Positions 32,341-41,957 of a DNA stretch of 64,000 nt are shown in pieces; the stretch's first letter is position 1; each line of letters begins with the position of its first letter. The position numbers and the translations under genes are program-made. The notes beneath the pieces are model-generated. The model ran no database searches. It was not told where the DNA came from and saw only the letters and a program-made list of their open reading frames with translations. Source of the DNA: Xanthomonas sp. GPE 39 (GTDB lineage: Bacteria; Pseudomonadota; Gammaproteobacteria; Xanthomonadales; Xanthomonadaceae); contig NZ_JZHZ01000007.1 of assembly GCF_000963005.1 (NCBI RefSeq), forward strand, positions 1,252,118 through 1,316,117, read 5' to 3'.

Positions 32341-32720
32341 ACGCCGCTGAGCACATGCGATAGCGGATGTGCGCGATGTGGAAAACCGTGATCGTGGCGC
32401 CGACGTTGGATCACCCGTCAGCCTGCCGCAGCTCATCGATGCCCTGGGCGAGGCAACGATAAGGCGATTTTCAATTCTGTTGGCGTCACTTCTCTTGCTT
32501 GCCGCGTCGTGCTTGCCGCACGGCAACCGCCTGGCGATCTGCCGCACGATACTTGCCGGTTCGAGCCTGCGGCATGTTCTTCTGGATCTGGCGCAACGAA
32601 TGCTGAGCATGCTGATGGTTGCAGTCGGAGCGACCCTTGCGTGCCGTGCTGTCAAGCGCTCAATCACGTCGGGCAAAGCATGCGATTGGAGTGATTGGTG
32701 CGTGGTGGCGACATGGAGGG

Positions 32721-32749
32721 TTGCCTTTTTAGGTTTTTAGTAGTATTAC
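32721..32749 (+). promoter_or_regulatory. Predicted lexA promoter
   Basis: TTGCCT (32721-32726) and TATTAC (32744-32749) are separated by 17 bases and fit a sigma-70 promoter. The expected transcription start falls at about 32756-32758, at or within two bases of the lexA ATG. The -10 lies inside the LexA operator. Confidence 0.6.
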
Positions 32750-32755
32750 TACTAA
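32737..32755. promoter_or_regulatory. LexA operator of lexA
   Basis: TTAGTAGTATTACTACTAA is a perfect palindrome around a central T and has the TTAG...CTAA form reported for Xanthomonas and Xylella LexA. It ends two bases before the ATG and covers the -10, so LexA binding should block its own transcription. I saw no second copy in the window, including upstream of recA. Confidence 0.9.
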
Positions 32756-32757
32756 CC

Positions 32758-33393
32758 ATGGAGCTAACCGAAACCCAGCAGGCGATTCTCGACTTGATCG
32801 CCGAGCGCATCGAACACGAGGGCGTCCCGCCGTCGCAAACGGAAATTGCCCGTGCCCTCGGCTTCAAGGGCGTGCGCGCCGCGCAATATCACCTTGAGGC
32901 GCTGGAGCAGGCAGGCGCGATCCGGCGCGTGCCGGGACAGGCGCGTGGAATCCGCCTGCTGGGCGGAACGGGCGTGCCGGCACCGCCGCCGCAGGTGGAT
33001 AAGGCCGAGGTCCTGCGCCTACCGGTGCTGGGGCGCGTCGCGGCCGGTTTGCCGATTGGTGCGGACATCGGCTCCGACGATTTCGTGGTACTGGACCGGG
33101 TGTTTTTCTCGCCAGCGCCGGATTACCTGCTGAAAGTGCAGGGCGACTCGATGCGCGACGAAGGCATCTTCGATGGCGACCTGATCGGTGTCCACCGTAC
33201 TCGCGATGCGTGTTCGGGCCAGATTGTCGTGGCGCGGATCGAGGAAGAAATCACCGTCAAGCTGCTCAAGATCGGCAAGGACCGCATTCGTCTGCTACCA
33301 CGCAATCCGGACTACGCGCCGATCGAAGTGTTGCCCGATCAGGACTTCGCCATCGAAGGGCTGTATTGCGGTCTGCTGCGTCCAAATCGCTGA
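32758..33393 (+). CDS. lexA: SOS repressor LexA
   Basis: The 211-residue protein has a winged-helix DNA-binding domain (TQQAILDLIAERIEHEGVPPSQTEIARALGFKG) and a C-terminal S24 protease domain. The self-cleavage site is Ala96-Gly97 (GRVAAGLP), the nucleophile Ser131 (GDSM) and the general base Lys168 (ITVKLL). RecA filaments trigger cleavage after DNA damage. No Shine-Dalgarno sequence is present because the operator occupies the leader, so the mRNA may be leaderless. recA follows 193 bases downstream without an operator of its own, so the two are probably cotranscribed or recA uses another control. Confidence 0.97.
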   Translation: MELTETQQAILDLIAERIEHEGVPPSQTEIARALGFKGVRAAQYHLEALEQAGAIRRVPGQARGIRLLGGTGVPAPPPQVDKAEVLRLPVLGRVAAGLPIGADIGSDDFVVLDRVFFSPAPDYLLKVQGDSMRDEGIFDGDLIGVHRTRDACSGQIVVARIEEEITVKLLKIGKDRIRLLPRNPDYAPIEVLPDQDFAIEGLYCGLLRPNR

Positions 33394-33586
33394 TGCAGCG
33401 GGGGCAGGGCATGCACGACACAGTTCTTGGGACTTCCCCGACCTTGCAGATCGCCATTCGCCGCTGTCCTAGGCACGCTCGATCACATTATTTTGGCTGC
33501 GCCACGCGTCGTCTCAGCCTGTGCGATACCAGGCCATTACATTGAACCCACTCCGCACATCCTCCTCACCTTCCAAGGAAACAACA

Positions 33587-34624
33587 ATGGACGAGAACAA
33601 GAAGCGCGCGCTCGCGGCCGCCCTGAGTCAGATCGAAAAGCAGTTCGGCAAGGGCTCGGTGATGCGGATGGGCGATCGTGTCATCGAAGCCGTGGAAGTG
33701 ATTCCGACCGGCTCGCTGATGCTGGATATCGCACTCGGCATCGGCGGCCTGCCGAAGGGGCGGGTGGTCGAGATCTACGGTCCGGAATCTTCGGGTAAGA
33801 CCACCCTGACCCTGCAGGCCATCGCGCAGTGTCAGAAGAACGGCGGCACCGCTGCGTTCATCGACGCCGAGCATGCGCTGGACCCGGTCTACGCCGCCAA
33901 ACTTGGCGTCAATGTCGACGAATTATTGCTGTCGCAGCCGGATACCGGCGAACAAGCGCTGGAAATCGCCGATATGCTGGTGCGCTCGGGGTCGGTGGAC
34001 ATCGTGGTGATTGACTCGGTCGCCGCGTTGACTCCGAAAGCCGAAATTGAAGGGGAAATGGGCGATCAACTGCCCGGCCTGCAGGCGCGTCTGATGAGCC
34101 AAGCGCTGCGTAAGCTCACCGGCAACATCAAGCGCTCCAATACCCTGGTCGTCTTCATCAATCAGTTGCGCATGAAGATCGGCGTGATGATGCCGGGGCA
34201 GAGTCCTGAAACCACCACCGGCGGTAACGCACTGAAGTTTTACGCCTCGGTGCGGTTGGATATCCGCCGCATCGGCGCGATCAAGAAGGGCGATGAAATC
34301 ATCGGCAACCAGACCAAAATCAAGGTGGTCAAGAACAAGCTGGCTCCCCCGTTCAAGCAGGTCGTCACCGAAATCCTCTACGGTGAAGGCATCAGCCGCG
34401 AGGGCGAGCTGATCGACATGGGTGTGGAAGCCAAACTGGTTGAAAAGGCGGGTGCTTGGTACAGCTACGGCAGCGAGCGCATCGGCCAGGGCAAGGACAA
34501 CGCTCGCGGCTACCTGCGCGACAACCCTCAGGTCGCGGCCAAGTTGGAAAGCGAACTACGCGAGAAGTTCCAACCCACGGAAATCGCACCCAGCCAAGCC
34601 GACGCCGAAGACCTGGAAGCGTAA
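33587..34624 (+). CDS. recA: Recombinase RecA
   Basis: The 345-residue protein shows the N-terminal [19 protein letters not shown], Walker [22 protein letters not shown], the LexA-coprotease/L1 region ([19 protein letters not shown]), [14 protein letters not shown] (Walker B side) and L2 ([16 protein letters not shown]). It drives homologous recombination and SOS induction. The ATG at 33587 follows ccaaggaaac. recX begins about 115 bases downstream, giving the lexA-recA-recX order typical of Xanthomonadaceae. No LexA-type palindrome is visible between lexA and recA. Confidence 0.98.
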   Translation: MDENKKRALAAALSQIEKQFGKGSVMRMGDRVIEAVEVIPTGSLMLDIALGIGGLPKGRVVEIYGPESSGKTTLTLQAIAQCQKNGGTAAFIDAEHALDPVYAAKLGVNVDELLLSQPDTGEQALEIADMLVRSGSVDIVVIDSVAALTPKAEIEGEMGDQLPGLQARLMSQALRKLTGNIKRSNTLVVFINQLRMKIGVMMPGQSPETTTGGNALKFYASVRLDIRRIGAIKKGDEIIGNQTKIKVVKNKLAPPFKQVVTEILYGEGISREGELIDMGVEAKLVEKAGAWYSYGSERIGQGKDNARGYLRDNPQVAAKLESELREKFQPTEIAPSQADAEDLEA

Positions 34625-34738
34625 TGGTTTTCTGCCGGGGGAGCGGTGGAGTCAGTGCCGCTCGTCTCCCTCGGCAGTCTTGATCAAGCGAAGGAGCACG
34701 CGTGCCAGGGAGGGACGCATGACGGGTGGTGGATTTTC

Positions 34739-35230
34739 ATGAGTGAAGAGCCTGCACAAACGCGACATCGGCGTCGCCGACAACCTGAGCAGACACCGCT
34801 ACAGAAGGCTTTGGGACTGTTGGTGCGGCGCGAGCATTCACGCAAGGAATTGACCCGCAAGCTGTTAGCGCGCGGTGTGGAGGTAGAGGCCGCCAATGCG
34901 GCAGTGGATCGTCTCAGTGAAGATGGCTGGCAGGACGATGGCCGGTTCGCTGAACTCTTGGTCCGCAGCCGTGCCAGCCTGGGCTATGGGCCGTTGTATA
35001 TCCGCGCAATTCTAGGCACGCATGGGTTCGATAGCGATGCCATCGCGATGGCCATGGCAACGTTCGAAGGCGATTGGGTCGAAAATGCCCGCGACTTGGT
35101 GATGCGGCGTTTCGGCGCGGAAGGGTCAACAGATCTGCAACAACAGCGCAAGGCCGCCGACCTGCTGGCACGGCGGGGTTTCGACGGCGACAGCATCCGC
35201 GCAGCCATGCGCGATGCTGCGGAGGACTGA
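34739..35230 (+). CDS. recX: Regulatory protein RecX
   Basis: The 163-residue protein is built of tandem three-helix RecX repeats: [24 protein letters not shown] is repeat one, with [37 protein letters not shown] following, and the end [16 protein letters not shown]. RecX binds RecA filaments and limits their activity. The first 25 residues are basic and disordered. Frame is open 31 codons upstream without homology, so the ATG at 34739 is used. alaS starts about 105 bases later. Confidence 0.93.
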   Translation: MSEEPAQTRHRRRRQPEQTPLQKALGLLVRREHSRKELTRKLLARGVEVEAANAAVDRLSEDGWQDDGRFAELLVRSRASLGYGPLYIRAILGTHGFDSDAIAMAMATFEGDWVENARDLVMRRFGAEGSTDLQQQRKAADLLARRGFDGDSIRAAMRDAAED

Positions 35231-35335
35231 AGAGGTCGGGCCTGTTACCCTTGGCGGCTTATCTTGTCCGGTTTCTATGCGTCTTGATCGTTGAGGGCGC
35301 ACCTGAAAACCCGCCCGCTCGTTTACAGCCAGCCC

Positions 35336-37987
35336 ATGAACGCACCCGCCAAATTCTCCACCTCCCAGATTCGTAGTGACTTCCTCGAGTTCTTCAAGGG
35401 CAAGGGCCATACCATCGTGCCCTCCGCCCCGCTGGTCCCCGGTAACGATCCGACGCTGCTGTTCACCAATTCCGGCATGGTCCAATTCAAGGACGTGTTC
35501 CTTGGTGCGGAGAAGCGCAGTTACGTGCGCGCGGCGGATGTGCAGCGCTGTCTGCGTGCTGGCGGCAAGCACAACGATCTGGACTCGGTCGGCTATACCG
35601 CCCGCCATCACACGTTCTTCGAGATGCTCGGTAACTGGTCCTTCGGCGATTATTTCAAAAAAGAGGCGATCAGCTGGGCCTGGGAGTTGCTGACGCAGGT
35701 GTGGAAATTACCGGCCGAGCGTCTGTTGGTCACGGTCTACCACACGGACGACGAGGCCTATGGCTTGTGGCGCGATATGGTGGGTGTGCCCGAAGAGCGC
35801 ATCGTGCGGATCGGCGACAACAAGGGTGCGCCTTACGCCTCGGACAACTTCTGGCAGATGGCCGATACCGGGCCCTGCGGGCCCTGTACCGAGATCTTCT
35901 ACGATCATGGCGCACATATCCCGGGAGGCCCGCCGGGATCGCCGGAGGAGGATGGCGATCGTTTCATCGAAATCTGGAACCTTGTGTTCATGCAGTTCGA
36001 TCGCCAGCCCGACGGGAACCTGGTGCCGCTGCCGGCACCCTGTGTGGATACCGGGATGGGATTGGAACGCTTGGCGGCAATCCTGCAGCATGTGCACACC
36101 AACTATGAAATCGACCTGTTCCAGACGCTGATCCGTAAGGCTTCCGAGCTGACCGCGACGGCCGATCTGGAGAACAAATCGTTACGTGTGATCGCCGATC
36201 ACATCCGTGCATGCGCATTCTTGATCGTCGATGGTGTGCTGCCATCCAACGAGGGGCGTGGTTATGTCCTGCGTCGGATCATCCGCCGTGCCTTGCGCCA
36301 TGGCTGGATGCTCGGCGTGCGGCAGGCATTCTTCAGCAAGCTCGTGCCCACCCTGGTTGCGCTGATGGGCGAGGCCTATCCCGAACTGGTCGCGGCGCAG
36401 GACACCGTGTTGCGCGCGTTACAGGCCGAGGAAGAGCGCTTTGCCGAAACTCTCGACGCCGGGATGAAGATCTTCGAAGACGTTGCTGCGAGTGCGCAGG
36501 GAGGCGTGATTGCTGGCGAAGATGCCTTCCGTTTGTACGACACTTACGGGTTTCCGCTGGATTTGACTCAGGACATCGCCCGCGAACGCGCTTTGTGCGT
36601 GGATGAGCCGGGTTTCCAGACGGCAATGGAAGAGCAGCGCAGGCGCGCGCGCGAGGCCGGCAAGTTCGGCGGCGGCGTGCAGTTGCCGGCCGACTTGGTC
36701 GCGACACTGGCGCCGACCGTGTTCCTGGGCTACGACAGCTTGCAGTCCGATGACTTGCGTGTGGTCGCATTGCTCAAGGACGGGCGGCCGGTGCAGTCTG
36801 TGCAGGCAGGCGATGCGGTGATCCTGCTGACCGATCAGACACCCTTCTATGCGGAATCTGGCGGTCAAGTCGGTGATATCGGCATGTTGCTGCAGGGCGG
36901 CACGCGCTTTGCTGTGACCGATACGCAGAAGTTCGCCGGTCAGTTCCATGGCCATGTCGGTACGTTGATCGAGGGTACTCTGAAGATCGGCGATGTGCTT
37001 TCCGGTCAGGTCGATGCCGAGCGGCGTCGTGCAACTATCCTCAACCACTCTGCGACGCATCTGTTGCATGCCGCGCTCCGCGAGGTCTTGGGAACGCATG
37101 TCCAGCAGAAAGGCTCGCTGGTGGCGCCAGATCGCCTGCGCTTCGATTTTTCGCACTTCCAGCCGATTGCGGCCAAGGAGCTGGCACTGATCGAACGCAA
37201 GGTCAACCAGCAGGTGCGCGCGAACAATGCGGTCCAAGTGCATCAGATGGGAATGCAGGAAGCGCTGGACTTCGGTGCGATGGCGCTGTTCGGCGAAAAA
37301 TATGGCGAGCGCGTGCGCGTACTGAAGATGGGCGACTACTCCACTGAACTGTGCGGCGGTACGCATGTAACGCGGACAGGCGACATCGGCCTGTTCAAAA
37401 TCACCAGTGAAGGCGGCGTATCTGCCGGCGTCCGCCGCATCGAGGCGGTGACAGGTCAGGGCGCGTTGGATTACGTGTCGGCCGAAGAAGCCATGTTGCA
37501 TGAGGCTGCCGAGTTAGTCGGTGGCAGCGCGACTGACATGGTAGACAAGATTCGTCAGCTTGGTGACAAGCACAGGCGCCTGGAGCGCGAAATGGAGGCA
37601 TTAAAGGCCAAGTTGGCCTCCAGTGCGACGGCCGACTTGGCCGGTTCTGCGGTCGATGTGGGCGGGGTGAAAGTGCTCGCGGTACGGCTGGAGGGGTTCG
37701 ACGCCAAGGCATTGCGCGAGGCGATGGATCGCTTGAAGCAGCAGCTTGGCGACTGTGTGATCGTGTTGGCTGGCGCTAGCGAGGGCAAGGCCGCCCTGGT
37801 TTCAGGGGTGAATGGCAGCCCAATGGGACGGGTCAAGGCCGGGGAACTGTTGAGCCAGATCGCCAGTCAAATATCGGGCAAGGGCGGCGGTCGCCCGGAC
37901 CTCGCCCAGGGTGGTGGTGAGGACGGGCCCGCCCTTGTCCATGCCTTGGCAGGCGTCCCGGCATGGGTCAAACAACATCTCCCCTGA
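35336..37987 (+). CDS. alaS: Alanyl-tRNA synthetase
   Basis: The 883-residue class II synthetase is full length. The catalytic core starts with [35 protein letters not shown]; the editing domain carries the zinc/hydrolysis motifs HSATHLLH and CGGTHVTR; the C-terminal Gly-rich oligomerisation part ends [12 protein letters not shown]. It charges tRNA-Ala and removes mischarged Ser/Gly. The frame is open 15 codons upstream, but ATG 35336 gives the expected N-terminus. It lies between recX and csrA as in most gammaproteobacteria. Confidence 0.98.
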   Translation: MNAPAKFSTSQIRSDFLEFFKGKGHTIVPSAPLVPGNDPTLLFTNSGMVQFKDVFLGAEKRSYVRAADVQRCLRAGGKHNDLDSVGYTARHHTFFEMLGNWSFGDYFKKEAISWAWELLTQVWKLPAERLLVTVYHTDDEAYGLWRDMVGVPEERIVRIGDNKGAPYASDNFWQMADTGPCGPCTEIFYDHGAHIPGGPPGSPEEDGDRFIEIWNLVFMQFDRQPDGNLVPLPAPCVDTGMGLERLAAILQHVHTNYEIDLFQTLIRKASELTATADLENKSLRVIADHIRACAFLIVDGVLPSNEGRGYVLRRIIRRALRHGWMLGVRQAFFSKLVPTLVALMGEAYPELVAAQDTVLRALQAEEERFAETLDAGMKIFEDVAASAQGGVIAGEDAFRLYDTYGFPLDLTQDIARERALCVDEPGFQTAMEEQRRRAREAGKFGGGVQLPADLVATLAPTVFLGYDSLQSDDLRVVALLKDGRPVQSVQAGDAVILLTDQTPFYAESGGQVGDIGMLLQGGTRFAVTDTQKFAGQFHGHVGTLIEGTLKIGDVLSGQVDAERRRATILNHSATHLLHAALREVLGTHVQQKGSLVAPDRLRFDFSHFQPIAAKELALIERKVNQQVRANNAVQVHQMGMQEALDFGAMALFGEKYGERVRVLKMGDYSTELCGGTHVTRTGDIGLFKITSEGGVSAGVRRIEAVTGQGALDYVSAEEAMLHEAAELVGGSATDMVDKIRQLGDKHRRLEREMEALKAKLASSATADLAGSAVDVGGVKVLAVRLEGFDAKALREAMDRLKQQLGDCVIVLAGASEGKAALVSGVNGSPMGRVKAGELLSQIASQISGKGGGRPDLAQGGGEDGPALVHALAGVPAWVKQHLP

Positions 37988-38121
37988 ACCCCTATCGGCG
38001 CAGCTTGCTGCGAGCGCACGGCTTCGATTAATATCGAACTTCATTTTCCCTATTGGTTATGGCGCGCCCCATGTGGGGTGTCGTGCTGGTGGGAGTGCCG
38101 GTCCTAAGGAGAATTTTAAAA

Positions 38122-38337
38122 ATGTTGATCTTGACTCGCCGGGCAGGCGAAACATTGATGATCGGCGATGCGGTCACCGTGACTGTGCTCGGGGTCAAGG
38201 GCAATCAAGTGCGTATCGGCATCACCGCGCCGAAGGACGTGGCAGTACATCGCGAAGAGATCTATCAGCGCATCCAGCGCGGCGACGAGCCGAATTCCCA
38301 TGGCTCCGGTGGGCATGGTGACTCGTCCGTCGATTGA
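38122..38337 (+). CDS. csrA: Carbon storage/translational regulator CsrA (RsmA)
   Basis: The 71-residue protein begins [24 protein letters not shown] and contains [26 protein letters not shown], the full CsrA fold, with a short His/Gly/Ser tail. It binds GGA motifs in mRNA leaders; in Xanthomonas (RsmA) it controls virulence factors and biofilm. Its own ribosome site, aaggagaa (38106-38113), contains an AAGGA element, so autoregulation is plausible. A small CCCCATGTGGGG hairpin lies in the leader (about 38078-38089). Confidence 0.97.
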   Translation: MLILTRRAGETLMIGDAVTVTVLGVKGNQVRIGITAPKDVAVHREEIYQRIQRGDEPNSHGSGGHGDSSVD

Positions 38338-38418
38338 TTTGAAGAAAGGGTTTACCTGAGATGCTCCAACCCTGTATTCTTCGCGGCCGGTCGCGGAATA
38401 CCCGCAACGCTTAAATCC

Positions 38419-38511
38419 GGAGTGATGCCCGAGCGGCTGAAGGGGCTCCCCTGCTAAGGGAGTATAGGGTCAAAAGCTCTATCGAGGGTTCGAATCCCTC
38501 TCACTCCGCCA
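38419..38511 (+). tRNA. tRNA-Ser(GCU)
   Basis: The 93-base gene has an acceptor stem GGAGTGA/TCACTCC, encoded CCA, the T-loop GGTTCGAATCC, a long class II variable arm (about 38464-38486) and anticodon stem CTCCC/GGGAG around loop CTGCTAA, giving anticodon GCU for AGC/AGU codons. It sits about 80 bases after csrA and is followed by a strong terminator. Confidence 0.96.
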
Positions 38512-38521
38512 GTAGTGAAGG

Positions 38522-38560
38522 AACGCCTGCAAAGTAATGATTTGCAGGCGTTTCTTTTTT
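38522..38560 (+). terminator. Intrinsic terminator after tRNA-Ser
   Basis: AACGCCTGCAAA (38522-38533) pairs perfectly with TTTGCAGGCGTT (38541-38552) around a seven-base loop, then tcttttttc follows. It should end the csrA/tRNA-Ser transcript. Confidence 0.92.
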
Positions 38561-39291
38561 CTCGCCAGTGAGCTCTCGCTATGGCGAGACGCTTGTATAC
38601 GATTTTGGACTGTCCTCCGCGCGACGCCATTGCGCCACGACGACGTTCGTTTGTGTGTTCAACCCACTGCGAGTTCGGCAGCGTATAAGCTCATCGAACG
38701 TCTGGTCGGTGAGGATTTTCCAGGCAATGACGAGAGGGCGGATAGATAGAAGTCCGTTGCACTGCGAATGCCGATCCTTGCTGCGACGCAGGTGGGCCTT
38801 GTGCTTGCCGGTGCAATGACGCGCCCGTGTTCGCTGCCCCGGGTTGCGTGCACATTGCATGATAGTGCTGGTGGACTTGGCGCGGCATCAGCTTGCCAGA
38901 CTATTCGCTCACGATGCCGTGCGCATTTTCGATATGCGTGGCATGCGCTGGTTGTAGCGGGGCTGCCTGCGTATCGCTGGCCTGTCGGGAATCTGTTGCG
39001 CGGACTCTCGCTGCGCGCTGCGGCGCGAGCGGTTCGGCGGGCTAAAGGCATCGATAAGTGATGTCAGGCTGTTTGGTGCGCTGGCAGGGAGTCGCCTGCA
39101 TTGGCTGGTTGGTGCGCTTGACTGCGCTTGCTGTGGTCCGGGCGAGGTGTGGATGGTGAGGATCGTCGTGTGCATGCCTTGAGTGAAGATGGGTGGATCT
39201 GTTCCGTTGGTGATGCGTCGGCGTGTACGCGTGCCGTCGGTGTCGGGAGGATAATGGCGGCGGTTGTTTTTCGTCTTGAGCACAGCATGAA
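38561..39291. other. 731-base gene-poor region downstream of tRNA-Ser
   Basis: No frame here has a recognisable product. The longest candidates (for example 38768-39061 plus, 38909-39283 minus) are Arg/Ala-rich in the way of random high-G+C frames and have poor ribosome sites. A seven-base inverted repeat CTCGCCA/TGGCGAG flanks about 38561-38588. The right end holds the leader of the DedA-rhodanese gene. The position just behind a tRNA gene is a typical integration spot, so this may be an element remnant, but no integrase or repeat of the tRNA end is visible. Confidence 0.45.
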
Positions 39292-39304
39292 ATGCAGGAA
39301 TTGA
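39254..39304 (+). CDS. Possible 16-codon leader ORF overlapping the DedA-rhodanese start
   Basis: An ATG at 39254 preceded by gggagg (39245-39250, only three bases away) opens a 16-residue frame, MAAVVFRLEHSMKCRN, that stops at 39302-39304, ten bases inside the next gene in another frame. The next gene's own start has a weaker ribosome site, so coupled translation is possible. It is too short to support by composition alone. Confidence 0.3.
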   Translation: MAAVVFRLEHSMKCRN

Positions 39305-40281
39305 TCGCGCGTTATGGCCTGGGTCTGCTCTTCGTCAACGTGTTGGCGTTGTCGTTGGGCTTGCCTGTCCCCGCATTGCCAACCCTGATTCTGGTGGGTG
39401 CGACTTATGCGTTACTCCATGGTGTGGGGGTGTGGGTTGCACTGTTGAGCGCGCTTGCGGTGTCGATTCTGGCTAGCCTGCTCGGTGATCTGCTCTGGTT
39501 CTGGGCTGGTCGCCGTTATGGCAATCGCACGTTGCAGTCGCTGTGCCGGCTCTCGCTGTCGCGCGACAGCTGCATGAGGCAAACCGAGCGCTTCTATGCA
39601 CGCTGGGGGGTTGGCGTGCTGATGATCGCAAAGTTCGTGCCTGGCTTGTCCATGGTCTCGGTGCCGATGGCTGGTGCGATGCAGGTGCGACTTGCCGCGT
39701 TCCTACGCTACGACACGTTGGGGGCCGCGCTGTGGGCGGCTTGTGGTCTGCTGCTCGGTCTATGCTTTGCCGGCCAAGTGCAGGCATTACTGGATTGGTT
39801 GAGTTTGCTGGGAGTGCGCGCGTCGCTGTTGCTTGCCGGTTTGCTGGCCTTCTATGTGGGTTATCGGGCTTGGCGTCGTTACAGGTTGATGAAGTCGATG
39901 GAGGCCTCGCGCATCGACGTGGACGAACTCTACGCGTTGATGCAGGGCGATGCGGTGCCGGTGGTGTTGGATATCCGTGCTCCGGGCTATCGCACGCTGC
40001 AGTCGTATGTCATTCCGGGGGCGATGTGTGTGGACGAGCGACGCATCAATGACATCGTCGCGGTGTTGCCGCGCGAGCGCAAGATCGTCATTTACTGTGC
40101 GTGCCCGAATGAAGTGTCGGCCGCGGTGCTGGCTAGGCGGCTGCGCCAGCGGCATTACGATGACGTGGTGCCGTTGCGGGGTGGGTTGGAGGCGTGGCAG
40201 ATGGCCGGTTATCCGGTGATGGCGGTCGGCGAGGTCGGGGCTGCGCCTGTCGCGTCGCATCACGGTGTGGGTGCTGCGTGA
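39292..40281 (+). CDS. DedA-family membrane protein fused to a rhodanese domain
   Basis: The 329-residue protein joins two domains. Residues about 1-205 are a DedA/VTT membrane domain with GDLLWFWAGRRYGNRTLQSLCRLSLSRDSC, FYARWGVGVLMIAKFVPGLSMVSVPMAGAM and several hydrophobic helices. Residues about 215-310 are a rhodanese domain: VVLDIRAPGYRTLQSYVIPGAM and the active-site loop YCACPNEVSAAVLA with the catalytic Cys. DedA proteins are thought to move lipids; rhodaneses transfer sulfur or sense redox state. The cytoplasmic rhodanese may regulate or be membrane-targeted by DedA. This fusion is known in related bacteria. The gene has no clear operon partner. Confidence 0.92.
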   Translation: MQELIARYGLGLLFVNVLALSLGLPVPALPTLILVGATYALLHGVGVWVALLSALAVSILASLLGDLLWFWAGRRYGNRTLQSLCRLSLSRDSCMRQTERFYARWGVGVLMIAKFVPGLSMVSVPMAGAMQVRLAAFLRYDTLGAALWAACGLLLGLCFAGQVQALLDWLSLLGVRASLLLAGLLAFYVGYRAWRRYRLMKSMEASRIDVDELYALMQGDAVPVVLDIRAPGYRTLQSYVIPGAMCVDERRINDIVAVLPRERKIVIYCACPNEVSAAVLARRLRQRHYDDVVPLRGGLEAWQMAGYPVMAVGEVGAAPVASHHGVGAA

Positions 40282-40409
40282 GCGTGTGGGCGCAAGGAGG
40301 GTAATGCCTGCGTGCCGCTGCGCTTTGCGTGCAAAAGGTGTTCTATGCAGGCTGGCGGTGATGACATCGCGGGCGCTTTGTTCGTCGCCGCGATTGAGCT
40401 TGCTAAAAA

Positions 40410-40445
40410 CAAAAAAAACGACAAGCAACAGCTTGTCGTTTTTTA
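40410..40445 (-). terminator. Bidirectional intrinsic terminator after tRNA-Arg
   Basis: ACGACAAGC (40418-40426) and GCTTGTCGT (40431-40439) form a stem with loop AACA. An eight-base A tract lies on the left and a T tract on the right, so it can terminate transcription from both sides; it serves the minus-strand tRNA-Arg and possibly the upstream plus-strand DedA gene. Confidence 0.9.
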
Positions 40446-40451
40446 TCTGAC

Positions 40452-40528
40452 TGGTGCGCCCGGAGAGATTCGAACTCCCGACCGCCTGGTTCGTAGCCAG
40501 GTACTCTATCCAACTGAGCTACGGGCGC
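40452..40528 (-). tRNA. tRNA-Arg(ACG)
   Basis: Read on the minus strand the gene begins GCGCCCGTAGCTCAGTTGG, has the anticodon stem-loop CTGGCTACGAACCAG with anticodon ACG (A34 expected to be edited to inosine, reading CGN), T-loop GAGTTCGAATCTC, and ends GGGCGCACCA with encoded CCA. It is 77 bases and folds as a normal cloverleaf. Confidence 0.96.
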
Positions 40529-40969
40529 GTTGTCAGGAGCGGAATTATGCGTGAGATGGTTGGAGGCGTCAATCCTTCCTTCAAAAAATTCAGCCGATCT
40601 CGTTCAGCGAGGCCTTGCGCCAGGATTACCGCTTGCTCGATTCAGGAGGTGTGGCCGGCCGGCTCGGCTCGGGCTGTACGCATCCATGGGCATGAGCTTG
40701 CGGGCATGCGCAGCTCTACACACCAATCTTCCGGGGGCGCCAGCACTCCCGCAGGGCGGCCTGGGGCAGGCTGAAAAGCAGATCCACTGTCGTGCCCGCC
40801 ATCGCGTAGGTGGTTCAGATCAGTGCGTACCTCGGATGCGCGCATCATCTTGGGAGGTTCTGCCACAACAGCTTTCGCTGCGGCGAAGGCGTAGCGACGA
40901 GTAGATGCTGGAGCGGTGTCGATTGCAGGCAGTGGCGCGATGTCTCTTTCCCGCGATGTACAAGCTTGT
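40529..40969. other. 441-base gap between tRNA-Arg and thiD
   Basis: The region should hold the tRNA-Arg promoter at its left end (minus strand). Apart from that I see no supported gene, repeat or terminator. Frames such as 40530-40904 on the plus strand and the extension of a long minus-strand frame from thiD look like chance frames. Confidence 0.45.
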
Positions 40970-41779
40970 TCATTCGCCGCGTGCGGCGCCGAAATGGTCC
41001 AATACAACCACTGCGCTGCGACCAGGACGGTAGCTGCCGCGCAGTGCGCGGGCCACGTAGTCGATCGCCGCTGCGCAGGCCGCTGCCAATGACAGGCCCT
41101 GGCAGAGTTGTGCGGCGATCGCCGCTGCGAGGGTGCAGCCCGTTCCGTGCGCGTCCAGCGGCAGCCGTGCATGGCTGAATTCGCTGCGGCTGGCGCCATC
41201 GTCGTAGCGGTCGATCACCCGTTGGCCTTCGTGTAGATGGCCGCCTTTCAGTAACACTGCGCGCGCGCCAGACTCAAGCAGGGCGGCGATCGCGTGCTCG
41301 GCATCGTCGGCGTTCTCGATCGGGCGACGCAGCAGTAATTGCGCTTCCGGAATATTCGGTGTGACCAAGGTCGCCAACGGCAGTAGGCGCTGGCGCAGCG
41401 CGTCCAGCCCATCGTCTTCCAGCAGGGTGGCACCGCTGGTCGCCACCATCACCGGGTCCAGAATCACGTAAGGCGGGCGGTGGTGTTCCAGCGCATCGGC
41501 GACCAGGTCGATCACCGCAGCATTGGCGAGCATGCCGAGCTTGACCGCGGCGATGTCGAAATCGGCGAAGCAGGCGTCGATCTGCGCGCGCAGGAATGGC
41601 AATGGCGGAATATGCACGGCGGTGACGCCGCGGGTGTGTTGCGCGGTGAGTGCGGCCGCCGCAGACAGGCCGTGCACACGGTGCGCGGCGAAGGTTTTCA
41701 GATCGGCCTGGATTCCGGCGCCACCACCGGAATCGGTGCCGGCGATGCTCAGCGCGGAGACGGCGATGGGGTCGTTCAT
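40970..41779 (-). CDS. thiD: Hydroxymethylpyrimidine/phosphomethylpyrimidine kinase
   Basis: The 269-residue ribokinase-fold enzyme phosphorylates HMP and HMP-P in thiamine synthesis. It starts with [28 protein letters not shown] and shows [58 protein letters not shown] and the anion hole [15 protein letters not shown]. Length and motif order are standard. No other thi gene is adjacent. The frame is open upstream without homology, so ATG 41779 is used. Confidence 0.96.
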   Translation of the reverse strand: MNDPIAVSALSIAGTDSGGGAGIQADLKTFAAHRVHGLSAAAALTAQHTRGVTAVHIPPLPFLRAQIDACFADFDIAAVKLGMLANAAVIDLVADALEHHRPPYVILDPVMVATSGATLLEDDGLDALRQRLLPLATLVTPNIPEAQLLLRRPIENADDAEHAIAALLESGARAVLLKGGHLHEGQRVIDRYDDGASRSEFSHARLPLDAHGTGCTLAAAIAAQLCQGLSLAAACAAAIDYVARALRGSYRPGRSAVVVLDHFGAARGE

Positions 41780-41957
41780 ACCTGGATTGTGCCGTGCTGG
41801 CGATGCCTTGGCGATGGTGTGCTTAGCGCCGCTAACAACACGGCGGTGTTGCCGCTGTTTGGGCACAGGCAGTGCGTTGAATCCTCATGTGCTGGCAGCA
41901 CCCTGGGTTGCTTACGTGCTGTCCGCGCTCACCCGCGACTGGCGAGGCTTTTGTTGA

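Larger units (their letters stand above)
32341..32757. other. 417-base region between pncC and lexA
   Basis: The right end carries the lexA promoter and operator, listed separately. Between 32341 and about 32700 I find no supported gene; a short inverted repeat (gcacat...atgtgc, near 32353-32375) follows pncC and could end its transcript. Open frames in the region are short and unlike any family I know. Confidence 0.5.

Noticed and set aside
41821..41845. Sequence resembling a xyl box (TGGTAGCGCTAACA) upstream of thiD
   Set aside because: Only the GCTAACA end matches and the place, near thiD, has no link to xylose genes; no xyl box was seen near xylB or xylA.
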